The notes under the pieces are model-generated. The model did not search any database, had not been told where the DNA came from, and saw nothing but the letters and a program-made list of their open reading frames with translations. Shown piece by piece: positions 11,933-22,584 of a stretch of DNA of 64,000 bases. The DNA lies in contig NC_089756.1 of assembly GCF_040412425.1 (NCBI RefSeq), positions 4,930,498 to 4,994,497 on the forward strand, in the 5' to 3' direction. Numbering within the stretch: the first letter of the stretch is position 1; each line of letters opens with the position of its first letter. The DNA comes from Macrobrachium rosenbergii. Taxonomy: Eukaryota > Arthropoda > Malacostraca > Decapoda > Palaemonidae. A program made the position numbers and the translations under genes.

Positions 11933-13637
11933 GGGATTGGGCTGGTTGAACCAGCACGTACTGTTGGGGTTGAGCCTTGGAGGTGGAGGGTTGGCCCACC
12001 GCCGAGACTGGGACTGCCTGAACTACCGTCTGGTGTTGAGGTCTTCTGTGCCTTCTGAAACGTTTCCCAGACTTAGTCTGGGAGTTGCCAGATTCGGGGG
12101 TCTTTCGCTTGAAGGAGGAGATACCCCAACGGGAGCGCAGGCTCTGGTTGGCCCTGGTTGCTTCACTCAGGACACTTGCGACTTTGTCTTCTGGGAAGAG
12201 GTTGTCCCCCCAGATAGAACTCTTCATGAGCTTGTTAGGCTCATGACGAATGGTGGCATCTGCAAAGATGAATTTGCGGCAGTCCAACTTTGCCACCATA
12301 AAGTCGTACAGGTCTGACTGAAACCCTGCCAACAGGGATTTAGCCAGAACCTGAAACAGAGGCTCCTCTGCACAGGAGACGGCGGTCGCCTCACAAGCAC
12401 AGCGAGTTTAGGGACCGGCTCAGCCGACACCGTGCCTCAAACTCTGCCTTCAGGAGAGCTTCTGGGAGCTTAGGAAGCTGCTCACTGAACTGAGAAGACG
12501 CGCAATCAGCGTCCAATTTACCTACTGTAAATGTGGACGGGGCGTCCTTCCAGAACTCCTCACCTCCTGGGAAGACCAGAGATGTAGAGTCTGTCTCCCT
12601 TAGCTGAGGCAAAGGTTTGCCTTCGAAGCATGCCTGAGCAGTTGCCAAAGCAACTTTGTTCAGGCAGGGAGTGGGCAACTTATCACCCAAAGAAAACATG
12701 GTATAGTTGCCCTTGAAGGGGGTCAACTTGGTATTGTCTGCCCGCCACTCAGAGAGAGTGCGCAAGAGAGCAGATTGCGCTTGGTCCCTAGGGAAGATCA
12801 CCGGTGGGAAGAACTCCAGTTCCTCCAGACGCATAGTACCAAGACCCTCAATGGTCAAGGTGTCCTCGTGCCGGATAGCACGAAGAGTAAAACGCCACGG
12901 GTTCCAGCCATATCCGCCAGCAGAGTCTCCTGACTTTGAAGCCTTTCCGTAATCCTGGAAAGCTTAGCCTCAACCTCCATAGAGATTCTCTCCAGCAACA
13001 TCCCTGCAAACGCCTCAGGGTCAAAGGCAGGCTGGCGAGGAGGGCTGGGCTTGGCCACCCTCTTACTCGCTCCTTTGCCCGAGGTACTCGGTTTGCTCCC
13101 GGAGGCCACAGGTTCAGCAACCTTGGCCTTCGACGGGGGGAAGGGAGATGCCTTACGGGAAGACGAGGACTTGTAGCCCTTCGCCTTCCACGACGTCTTC
13201 AACTTCAGCTTGGGGACAGCAGATGGAGACCTGTCCCTCCAGATAGAAGACTTGCCAAAACCTGAAAATGATGATACAGAGGAAGATGGGGAATCAAAAA
13301 GGGCGCCCGCCCCCGCTGCCTCACTTACCTCTCTACCTACCCCCTGGTCCGGCTCCGTGTTCATCGGCTCCAGGTCCAAATCTAAGGTGGCGACGTCCTC
13401 CGAAACCTCCACGTACAGGGGGTCCTCTTGAGGTGGCTGGGTCGCGGCCCGGATCTGCTCGATGATGGGCGTGGCCAGATCCGCAGGTACGGCCGCAGCG
13501 AGCCGGGCGCCGGGGTAAAGCAGGTCCCTCAACCTCCCGTCGAGTACGTAAGGCTTCCCCGACGGCACGTTCCTCCCGAACCCAGCCACCCAGGCACGGA
13601 GAGACTCTAGGGCCTCCTTCTTGGAGGACTCGTCAGC
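11745..13637 (-). pseudogene. DIRS-A1 gag-like ORF (exon 2)
   Basis: Starts at the splice acceptor next to 13638-13640 with ADESSKKEALESLRAWVAGF. It has an acidic and serine-rich linker, a basic Lys/Ser stretch (about 13020-13200), a conserved core (TIEGLGTMRLEELEFFP, FPRDQAQSALLRTL) and a C-terminal tail rich in Arg and Gly (ARGGRGRAPYRGK) suited to RNA binding. Relative to DIRS-A2 and A3 the core lacks about 29 residues after LEELEFFP. The frame breaks near 12850 and near 12340-12400. The function is inferred from position; no classical gag motif is present. Confidence 0.7.
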
Positions 13638-13752
13638 CTGAAAGAGAGTAGGGAATCAGGGCTAACATATTGTAACATAAAAAAGCCATGACATACAATA
13701 TGACCACATATCAGACTGAAACTAACGTGAAGAACGAAAGTCAATAGCTTAC
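13638..13752 (-). other. Predicted spliceosomal intron of DIRS-A1
   Basis: 115 bp. Donor GTAAGC after the codons GAC GAG TCG, acceptor CTCTCTTTCAG before GCT GAC GAG TCC. Joining keeps phase 0. The same intron occurs at the same codon in DIRS-A2 and A3. Confidence 0.75.
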
Positions 13753-13917
13753 CGACTCGTCCTGGATTCTTCCGCACAGAGCGAAGCAAACCTCACACCC
13801 GTCAGGATGCCAGACGATAAGGTCATCAAGCCGGACCGCACAGCCAGCGTGGGTCCGGAAAACCACATGCCCGTAAGGTTGATGGAGGGTGGCGGTGCAT
13901 CCTGGCTCCTCACAACG
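13753..13917 (-). CDS. DIRS-A1 N-terminal Cys/His-rich exon
   Basis: Encodes VRCEEPGCTATLHQ followed by GHVVFRTHAGC and HPDGCEVCFAL. The spacing C-x4-C, then GH, H-x3-C and H-x3-C-x2-C suggests a zinc-binding module. It is preceded by an acceptor-like CACTTACAG. Where DIRS-A2 and A3 start ATGGTACG, this copy has ACTGTGCG, so the start codon seen in the others is missing; an upstream ATG gives an open frame instead. Confidence 0.6.
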
Positions 13918-14281
13918 CACAGTCTGTAAGTGTGAAAAGTACATGAACCTACCATTGTAAGAAACTTAAACTAAGCAGGCACAGGTATTTTCAAACCATG
14001 CTACCGGAGTACTCCGGCGGAAAGAAAAACCCCCATCAGAGACGGGCCTACCCAAACAAGTAACTTAAATATAGTGGTAAGCAAGAAGCTCTCCGACCAC
14101 CGGAATACTCCGGCGGAACGATAGAGCTGAGTCAACAGGGCCTTACCACAAGGGATGCCGGGAATAAAACGGCAGGACCCAAGGGTAGGATAACCGGACT
14201 CTGATAATAGAAACAACATTATGTCCAACGGCGGAGTGAACCGCCAGGAACAAAATAAATGTATATACATATATAAAATAC

Positions 14282-16318
14282 GGTATCCGGTCATTTCTTC
14301 GAAAACAGATCTTCGAAAACAGGTCTTCGAAAACAGATCTTCGAAATGAAAAACTTCGAAGTACAATAACTTCGAATAGCATAATCTTCGTAGTAAACTA
14401 CTTAGACATGCCACTTTCTTCAAATCACCAATTTGTCACTTCTCTCTCTCTCAATCCCATTTAAAAGGAGTAGAAGGCAGAATAAAGAGGAAAACCCTAA
14501 CCTACTCTCAACTACCCAAGTAGGTTTGCTTAGCGACACAGGGTCCAGGTATCCCAAAAATAGGAAACAAAGAATGTAATGTTTTTAATTTTTTTATTTT
14601 TTGAAGGATAATAAAAACACTTGCATTAAGATTTTTATTAAAACAAAATAATTAAAAACAATTGTCAGGACAATTTCTATCAGAAGTTATATAAACATAA
14701 ATCATTGTTTAGAACTTGAGGTTGTGGGAAATTCCACGTAGATAGTCTATTATGTCAGTTGAATCGTCAAAAGAGGAGACGAGGTTCTTGAGACGGTCTG
14801 TACTGGCTTTGTATTTCTTCAAATCTTCTGGAACTCAAAACCGCTATTTATGCGTTCTAGGTTTACTTCATTTAAATATTGTTCCCTTTTAAGTGCACTT
14901 AAGAATTTCCATATAGTTTGGATGATAAGAAGAAACTTGCTGTAAAAATCCTCTATGCCAGCCCTCGACTGAATTATTCGTTTTGGGTAAATCTTTTCCA
15001 CTCTCTCAAGCATGACCACATATCAACATTATACTTGGGAGCTCGACGTTTTCCCCTTCTGTCAGGACGCCCAATCCAATTGTCTTCGAAGTAATCGAGA
15101 ACACTATCTGCTTCGCCAGGAATATTTTCATCGATAAGCAAATTGAAACCTTCAACAACTCTGTTTGGTGGCAAAAAGGCAAGCGCTGAGAGCATACGTA
15201 TATTTAAAGCAAATTCGGCGTCAGTGTCATAAAGCAATTTTAGTCCACACGCACAAAGTTTCCTATATATACATTGACAAAAATGAAAGAAACAGCCATA
15301 GTTAGCAATCTGTGGAAATTCTGAGTTGATCGCATTTATCATCCCAGGTTCAAAATTAATCAAAATTGAATCGATGGCCAAGTTAGGAGCAAGTACTTTA
15401 ATTTCTTTCCACACTTCGATGTAAGTTTGTTCTCTTTTATTCGGCAGCAATGCATAGATGAGTGGAATTGTAAGTCCATTTTTGACACCATGAACAGTAT
15501 ACAGTTGTTAGAAAATAGATGGCACCGTTTTAAATGTCCCGTCAGCATATAAATGGCGGTAGGTAGACAGAACTTGCAAATTGCGTGCAGTTGAAAAAAT
15601 TAGAATTCTGTCGTCTGAGGCACCAGAATCAAACATTAGGAATGGGTCACCATTATTGGTTTTTGTTTGGTCATCCGTAAAACCAAATCCCTCCTATGCA
15701 AAGGCATAACTAATCCGATATCCTCTTTCTGCCTAACACGCCGCACTGTCCTTTTTATGCTACTTGTGGTAGGTAATGCAACTGCTGCTGCTTGCGAAAC
15801 TTGTGACGCTACATCCGAAATTATTACGTGTGGTGCTTCCCGACTGTTTTTTGCTTTATCCTTTACATCCTCCATAAATCTGAAAACTTCAACACTTTCT
15901 GGATCACCGGCATGATTATGTTGTTTGGGTTCCTTTTTCACTTCATTTTCAATCGTTATCGTCGGCTCTTACATTTGTTTTCAAAATCCTTACACTTCCA
16001 GTACGTTTTATTCTCTACACTTTTGTCTTTAACCAACAAATATCCGTTTAACAGGAGCATTGGCTTTCCTTTTGAACTTTTTACAAATTCAGCCATCTCC
16101 TTAAAGGGTGCTTCCACTGCGAAAAATATATTGAACTAAAGAGAAATCAAACGTTAGTTTGTTTTCGCACATTAGCGTGAAATTGGTGATTTGAAGGAAG
16201 TGGCATGTAGAAGTAGTTTACTACGAAGATTATGCTATTCGAAGTTATTGTACTTCGAAGTTTTTGATTTCGAAGATCTGTTTTCGAAGATCTGTTTTCG
16301 AAGAATTGACCGCAAACC
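14282..16318 (-). mobile_element. Mutator-like element (MULE) with 9-bp target duplication
   Basis: Flanked by the direct repeat ATAAAATAC (14273-14281 and 16319-16327), the 9-bp duplication expected of MULEs. The ends start GGTATCCGGTCATTTCTTCG and, inverted, GGTTTGCGGTCAATTCTTCG. The TIRs run about 145 bp and contain tandem copies of CTTCGAAAACAGAT and several TTCGAA palindromes. Total 2037 bp. It sits in the leader of DIRS-A1. Confidence 0.92.
14800..16093 (-). pseudogene. FLYWCH-MULE transposase, broken
   Basis: The start (16093 down) has a FLYWCH zinc finger: FVKSSKGKPMLLLNGYLL, YWKCKDFENKCKSR, then a 1-nt frame change, then KQHNHAGD. The MULE transposase core follows: YADGTFKTVPSIF (first Asp), a TAA stop directly after it, then QLYTVHGVKNG, LLPNKREQTY, and GCFFHFCQCIYRKL. 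The second catalytic position, usually a DFE triplet, reads INFEPGM, so Asp has become Asn. With one frameshift, one stop and one lost catalytic residue the transposase is inactive. Confidence 0.85.
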
Positions 16319-17929
16319 ATAAAATACAGAGGATGGTAACGTAACTGGTTAACAATACAAAAATTCCACATACTCTGGAGTCCGGAACCATCCCCTCCGG
16401 AGATCCCAAACCTCAACCGCTAGACAACAATAGTAGGGTGAGGCTATCAAACACCACAGGACCACGAGGGCCGGAGTAAGCGCCAGTCAACCCAACTAAA
16501 GTATCTCGAACGCCAAGCGAACGCGAAAAAAAGGTCAAGAACAAATAACCCTAAGAATGTTCAAACCTGCTCGATCCTAGGAGAGCGGGTTAACGAGACA
16601 CTGAGCCAAGCAAAAGACATTGGGGACTTGCCCTGGGATGGAGCGAATCCCTCCACCAGGAAAGCCCCACAACTCGGAGTGAACGCCAGCTGACGTCACC
16701 CGCACGAGAAGATGACAAAGAGCTTGACCTAGGGTAGGTTGGGGGGGGGGAGGGTTGGAGGGGTAGGGATGGGAGTAGGCCAGAGTAAGTGAAAACAGGA
16801 GACTGGGGAAGATTACTTCACCCGCTCGACTGCAGACATACACCACGCCAAGTAAATTAATACCAGCAGTGGAAGGTCATAGCCTACTCCGAATAAGGGG
16901 AAGGAAGGGTTAGCGACCTAAGGCCTCAACGCGCTCGCCCGCACCTCCAGGCGTAGCCTGGCTAACACCCGCGTACCTAGGCTAACAGGAGGGAATAGGA
17001 GGAATAAGGGAGGAATGAGGAAACAACGGGGAGAGAAATTCCCGTGCTGAAAACCAACCAGAGCCGAACGAAAGGGGGATGCTATAATAGCACAGAGGAG
17101 ACACACAGAAAAAGCCTCCCCCTCCGTAAAGAAAAAGCAATGGGGTCTCACTCTACAACCTCAACGGCCAGTGGAAGGAACATAGGAAACAGGCCTACCT
17201 AACCTAACTCAGGGAACCAAAGGATGCAAAATACAAGCCTAACAGGCAGGCTAAACCCCACACAACAAGTAACCAGATAAAAATAAATCACCATCAGTAA
17301 GAATAATATATATACATAAACAATAATTTAATCTTGTGCTTGTGCAAGGCGCATAGCCTAACCGAGAGGAGCGACAGGGGAGTAAACAATATAACTGCAT
17401 ACCTGACGCTCCCCGTATAACATAATCAAAGCAATAAAACACCTGATTAAAAGCACCAGCACATCACAATATAATAATAATTATAGCTAAAACTGTCAAA
17501 GGGGAAAACATCCTGGGGAGAAACCTAAGCGGAAAATGACGGAACCCTAATGAAGGAACCCCAATATGCGGTTCAACAAAATTAACGAGAGAAACACCGA
17601 AACAACCCGCCCAGGAAACGCCACCAGGATGAATCCTAGGGGATAACGATAAGTAATGTAAACGACAAGGAGAAGCCCCAAACAGAACAAGCTGGATGGG
17701 CGAATCTCACGGTCGACATGGCTGACGGGGATGCCACAGCGCCATACCAACAACCACGATAATATGAATATACAGGCCGAAACAGCCAAACTTAACATAA
17801 AAACCCCACAATAAGATGGTACTTAACTTGGTGACAGTAAAGCTGCTCGACGACATGCTGAGAAAAAGGCAAAATTAGCCAAAAGCCAAGCACACAGAAA
17901 CACAAATCGTGAAGATCACGTGCTAGAAA

Positions 17930-18235
17930 TGGAATGAGTGTAGGTGGCGCTGGAGTCGCCGCTTGGCGGGCGGGTGAGTGTGGGAGCTGGTACGGCTCTC
18001 CGCTGTTCTGAGGGGTTTTGACATGGGGATGTCTATCGAGTGTGGCTCTGTGGTTGTGATTCTTTCACTCACCCTTGGTAATACCGACGTCTTCGATATA
18101 GAAGACGCTTGATCTGAGGGTAGTAACTCCAGCATTCCTGAAAGCTTTTTTCTCTGGTATACTTAGCAATATTTATACCTAGAAATTCGTGTTAGTATGG
18201 AATTTCACCAGGTGACGCGGGGCCGAGCTCAGAAA
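17930..18235 (-). repeat. Left ITR of DIRS-A1
   Basis: Inverted match to 8353-8660. It ends at TTTCTGAGCTCGG and lacks the extension found on the right ITR. Confidence 0.85.
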
Positions 18236-18295
18236 TAAACTTTTTAAGTAATGATATGTACTAATTTTCAAATATTAATAAGATTAATAAAATTA

Positions 18296-18297
<2 letters not shown>

Positions 18298-18335
<38 letters not shown>
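18298..18335. repeat. (AAT)n microsatellite in Tigger copy 1
   Basis: At the equivalent place in Tigger copy 2 the AAT tract is where DIRS-A2 is inserted. Confidence 0.95.
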
Positions 18336-18338
<3 letters not shown>

Positions 18339-18482
18339 CTGTAATACAAAATTTGTATTATCTTGAACAAACAAATTCTTCCCTCATCTTTTGTAAGAAG
18401 GTGGAAGGCAAAAGCTGTCAGACATGTCATTTAGCATGACAAGAATGAGAGTGTTGCTAATCAGTGGTCAAATTTTTCTTGT

Positions 18483-18485
<3 letters not shown>

Positions 18486-18568
<83 letters not shown>
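18486..18568. repeat. (TC)n(TG)n microsatellite in Tigger copy 1
   Basis: TC run ending in a short TG run. Confidence 0.95.
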
Positions 18569-18999
18569 CCGTAATAATTCATAAAAAATTTCACTCTCTT
18601 AAGTAAGGACAACTGTTATCTCTCTCTCTCATTTGAAGTTAACCAACCTACGTATTAGTTTTACAGCACTGTTTCTCTGTGTCTTTAACTGTACAGTAGA
18701 TAATTTTGAATTGATCTAATTTTATCTGTACCGTTTACAAACTGTAAATGCGCAGTTCTAAAACATAGACATAGAGCATTTCAGAACAAAGAGAAAGTGA
18801 CAGAATAAAAAAAGTTTATAAAAACGGGGTTGAGAAGACTTCTAAAAATAGATTGGTGGAATGGGGGAGAGAGTCACACACTATATTCTTAAGTCAACCA
18901 TTTATTTCTTTTTTTAAGGGTAATGTAGTAAGCTAACTCACTCTCTCTCTCCGTAATACTGTAATTCATAAATAATATAACTTGACATTTCAAGTAAGG

Positions 19000-19003
<4 letters not shown>

Positions 19004-19081
<78 letters not shown>
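19004..19081. repeat. (TC)n microsatellite in Tigger copy 1
   Basis: Pure TC run between the two similar halves of the right part of the element. Confidence 0.95.
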
Positions 19082-19086
<5 letters not shown>

Positions 19087-19759
19087 TTATTCTCTCAGTC
19101 TCCGTAATAACTGATAAATAATTTCACTCTGTTAAGTAAGGACAACCCTTGAACCAGGCGATTCTTTACCGTTCAGTTAGCGCTCACACATTTTTACAAC
19201 TTATTAATTCTCTGTACATCTTTACCTGTACAGTAGATAGTTTAAATTGATCTAATTTGACCTGTATCATCTATGAAGTTTAAATGCACTAGTGTTGCAA
19301 ATACGTTCTAAAACATAAAGACATAATAACTATGAGTTGTATTAGTCAAAATATAAAACATTGTTTGTTCATGAAAAAGCATTTCAGAACAAAGAGAAAG
19401 AGATGCAGAATAAAAAAGTTGCTAAAAAGAGGTTGAGATGATTCTAAAAATAGATCGGTTGGAAGGGGAGAGAGAGAGAAATTCTCTTACATCTCAATTT
19501 TCATGTAAACCATTTATTTCTCTTTTTTAAGGGCAATGTATTAAGCTAACTTTTAAATGAAATTACAGTAACTTTAATTCCATTTAAAAGTTAACTTAAT
19601 AATTTGGGAGCATGATTAGGGTCATATTTAGTGTTTAAACTTTAGAAATAAGCATTTATTAGCATTTTTAGAGACCATGCCAAACTTACGCGAAAATTCA
19701 CCCTGCGCGAGGGGTTCTGGAACCTAACCTCGTGTAAGTTCGAAGTATGACTGTACTCA

Positions 19760-22580
19760 CTCGTAATCCTGACTCTTCGTTCTGTTCTTGTTTTCTACCT
19801 CCTCCATTGAAGAGTCTTGCATTTTTTTCCTCTCGACATGATGAGGCACAGGTGGAGGAGGGAGACGCCCGCCCTTACTGCGGATGATGGGCCGCCCTTC
19901 GACGGCCCGCTGCGCCCTCCGGTGTCCCTTGGGTAGGCGCACTCCAAAATATGACTGCTGTGTGGTACTTGCGGTCACACTCCCCGAACCTGCAAAGTGC
20001 TACCTTGCAGGTGCAACAGACGTACTGGGTGTCTCTTCTGCCATTCATATGGCACACCCGGCACCGTTTCTGCTTACGCCCTTCTAGAAGCTCCAGTGTG
20101 TGATCCCCTGCCTGCAGCCGACACACAGGGTCGACTACCCGACGGGACATTGGAATGTGAGGGAGGGCGGCATCATCAAGGGCGGCTGCAGCAGGGGCGG
20201 CGTCGGCAGGAGCAGGAAGACCGAGGTTGGCCCTCCTAGCGACATCTGCCCTTTCCTCTCGGGGCAGATCTGGAGCTCGAGGCAGGGGGGCGGTGTTGGA
20301 AGGCCACTCCTCTGGATTAAAGTTTATGAGGCCATTCCCAGCCACCTCAAGAAACTGGATGTGGGACAACCTCCGAGCGTCAGAATTGTACCCACAGTAG
20401 AGGATGTAGGCATTCTGGAGGACCAACTGAAGGAGGTATTTGAGGAGCTTCTGTGTCCACCTCCTGGTTCTCCTGGCAGAGGGATAATACTGGATGAGTT
20501 GATCAAAGAGATCAACTCCTCCCATGTGCCTGTTGTAGTGCCCAATAACAGTAGGGCGTTGGACACGAAACTCCTCATACATAACTCGGCCCTGCTGACG
20601 TGTCTTCTTCCGCTGAATGATCTCTTCTTGAATGGGCTCATGACTGGTCGTAATCATGGGCACGAGTCGGACCCCCTTCCAACAGATGATGAAGACATCT
20701 CCCTTCCACCGCCACTCTGTCTCTCCTCTTGCCAGATGTTGCAGCTGGCTAGCAAACCTCTTGAGGACATTCGGGGCCCCACGCACCAACCGAAGGGTAC
20801 CACTGACGTGCACACCTGCTTCATACAGTTCCTGGGCCAGGGATACCGAGTCATAATAATTATCCATAAACAGGTGGTATCCCTGGTTACGGAAACGACC
20901 CACAAGACCGAAGACAGTGTCACACAGCGTGGAGAAGACCCCAGAATACACCGAGAAGTCCACGACGTACCCAGTGTTGGATTCTGTAATAAAAAATAAC
21001 TTTACACCATATTTCTTGGCTTCTTGGGGTTGTACACTTTTATACTTAGACGCCCTTTGTATGGCATCATCCCCTCATCCAAAGAAAGGTTCTTGGAAGG
21101 AACCACGAGAAACTGGGACCGTTCACGAATGTACTCCAACACTGGGCGGACTAAGATGAGGCGGTCGGGATTATTCCGGGGTACGGCCCTTCGGTTGAAG
21201 GCGTTGAAATACCTGTCCAACGCCAGGAAACTATCACGGGGCATAATGCCGGACACATTGGGCGTACTTAAAAAAAAATTCCGCCTCCAATATTGCCTGA
21301 CGTCGGCAGCAGGCATCATTCCAAAAAAAATGTGGAGCCCCAAAAAATGCACTATGTCCGTGAGGTTGCAGCCCCGCCAGCGATACGACAATGTCGTCTG
21401 CAGTTCCTCACGGCAGTACCGAGCGTAATCTACCGTCTCTGCAACGAGATATTCCAGCAATTCCCGCGTCAGGAAGGGCTGAATGAACCCTAGTGCAGTG
21501 GGAGGCACAGGGACGGTCAGTCCAGGTGCTGCCGTGAATGGGTGCATGTTAGGTGGGGTTGGGTCCTCCGACCACCCCTCATCACTTTTGGACGAACGGC
21601 CTTCACCCAAGCTGCCGCGACGTTGCGACCTTCCACGGGCCCGTGCGAGCGCACGCACACGTGCGCGGGCATGACTTCGCACTCCCACCCTCCCCACTGG
21701 CCCATCTCCCTCACTTTCACCATCACTTTCTGTCTCGTCCCCACCAGCCACAATCGGGGCCTCCTCCTCCTCCTCAGACTCTCCCTCATACGCACTGAAA
21801 CCACTAAATTCAAGCTCACTTTCCTCCTGTGGCTCCCATACAGACATTGGGGGCAAGTACTCGTCATCACTAACATCAGGCGTGATGTCCTCATCACTGG
21901 ATGACCAACTGCCATCGAAATGAGGACTTTCCACCTATTCTCGATCAAGCTCCAACAAGTACTCGTCAATGTCCTTTTGTTGGAGGCCTCCCAAATGCCT
22001 ACGGATGCTTCTCAGGACACCCCGATGCTTCCTAGGGGTCGTAAAAGGCATGGGATGTGGTCCTTGGTTCCCTTCGGTCACACGTGGTCGCACAACACGG
22101 CATTGAGAAGCTGGGTCACCTTGGGTGCTTGGTCCCTCTCCAGCATCCCAGTCTAAAACTCGTCTCACACGCCCACTACCGACAGGCAATATGCGCCTTT
22201 CACGGTCCTGACGATGTTGGGACATCTCTGCAAACGTCCTGTTGCCTCACAAATCCGCAAACACTCGCCAAAGTTCTGCAAAACACAGATGCGTCAAGAT
22301 ATTGCTCTCCGACGATGCGCCGTTGATGCTTTCTGTTGTGAGAAGGAAGAAATTCGCGCATGCGCATCTGGGTGACGCTTATAAACAAAACAACAGCGTG
22401 ATCCGTGAACTCCCAGCATCCCTCAAGGCGCGTGATTTAAAACCTTTTGCAAACTAGGCCTATAATTATTTTTCTGCGAATATTTAAAAAAACATTTTTT
22501 AGTCGACGTACCGTACGTCCACTCGGCACCCAGCAGACAATTTTAGTTGACGTATGGTACGTCCAGTCGGCGTTTAAGGG
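19760..22580 (-). mobile_element. piggyBac element, 5' end intact, 3' end not found
   Basis: The 5' end lies at 22580 next to TTAA (22581-22584) and starts CCCTTAAACGCCGACTGG, matching the piggyBac CCC-start and TTAA target. Two sub-terminal repeats near 22500-22575 contain GTACGTC-type sequence. At the other side no TTAA with a matching terminus is seen: the Tigger-like element begins about 120 bp past the stop codon, and its insertion or a deletion may have separated the 3' end. Confidence 0.85.
19875..21934 (-). pseudogene. piggyBac transposase, one frameshift
   Basis: Cut-and-paste transposase of the PGBD family. The N-terminus is acidic (SSSDEDITPDVSDDEYLPP), followed by a basic region (RARVRALARARGRSQRR) and the DDE_Tnp_1_7 core: SYRWRGCNLTDIVHFLGLHI, SKNLSLDEGMMPYKGRL (first catalytic Asp), then FMDNYYDSVSLAQEL (second Asp) and YNRHMGGVDLFDQLIQYY (third Asp). 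The C-terminus has the Cys-rich zinc module CRVCHMNGRRDTQYVCCTC with a further C and H. The frame changes once, around 20964-21030, after NPKKP in an A/C-rich run; no other break was seen. Length is near 690 residues, normal for the family. A sequencing error at this run would also explain the break. Confidence 0.9.
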
Positions 22581-22584
22581 TTAA

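Larger units (their letters stand above)
13918..17930 (-). other. DIRS-A1 leader, interrupted by a MULE
   Basis: Non-coding leader of about 2 kb once the MULE (14282-16318) is removed. It carries short repeats with CCGGAGTACTCCGGCGG, comparable to the CCGGACTCAGTTCCGGCGG repeats of DIRS-A2. No gene seen. Confidence 0.6.
8325..18235 (-). mobile_element. DIRS1-like tyrosine-recombinase retrotransposon, DIRS-A1
   Basis: The minus-strand order is left ITR (about 17930-18235), leader, Cys/His exon, intron, gag, RT-RNase H-MT, tyrosine recombinase (YR), ICR (8719-8808) and right ITR (8325 to about 8660). Without the inserted MULE it is about 7.9 kb. It is a more diverged subfamily than DIRS-A2 and A3. 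An in-frame stop, frameshifts and a deletion in RT make it non-autonomous. It is inserted in a Tigger-like element, in the opposite orientation to the DIRS copy in the second Tigger element. Confidence 0.88.
8007..19753. mobile_element. Tigger/pogo-like DNA element, copy 1, split by DIRS-A1
   Basis: The left terminus is CAGTAATACCTCGAACTT and the right terminus, read inverted, is CAGTCATACTTCGAACTT; each is flanked by TA (8005-8006 and 19754-19755). TIRs of this kind and a TA duplication fit the pogo/Tigger branch of Tc1/mariner. Its own DNA is 8007-8324 and 18236-19753, about 1.8 kb, with no transposase frame, so it is non-autonomous. A second copy at 36483-45773 aligns with it on both sides of the insertion. 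Confidence 0.8.

Noticed and set aside
20100..20999. 299-codon plus-strand frame
   Set aside because: It is antisense to the piggyBac transposase core, which has clear catalytic motifs.
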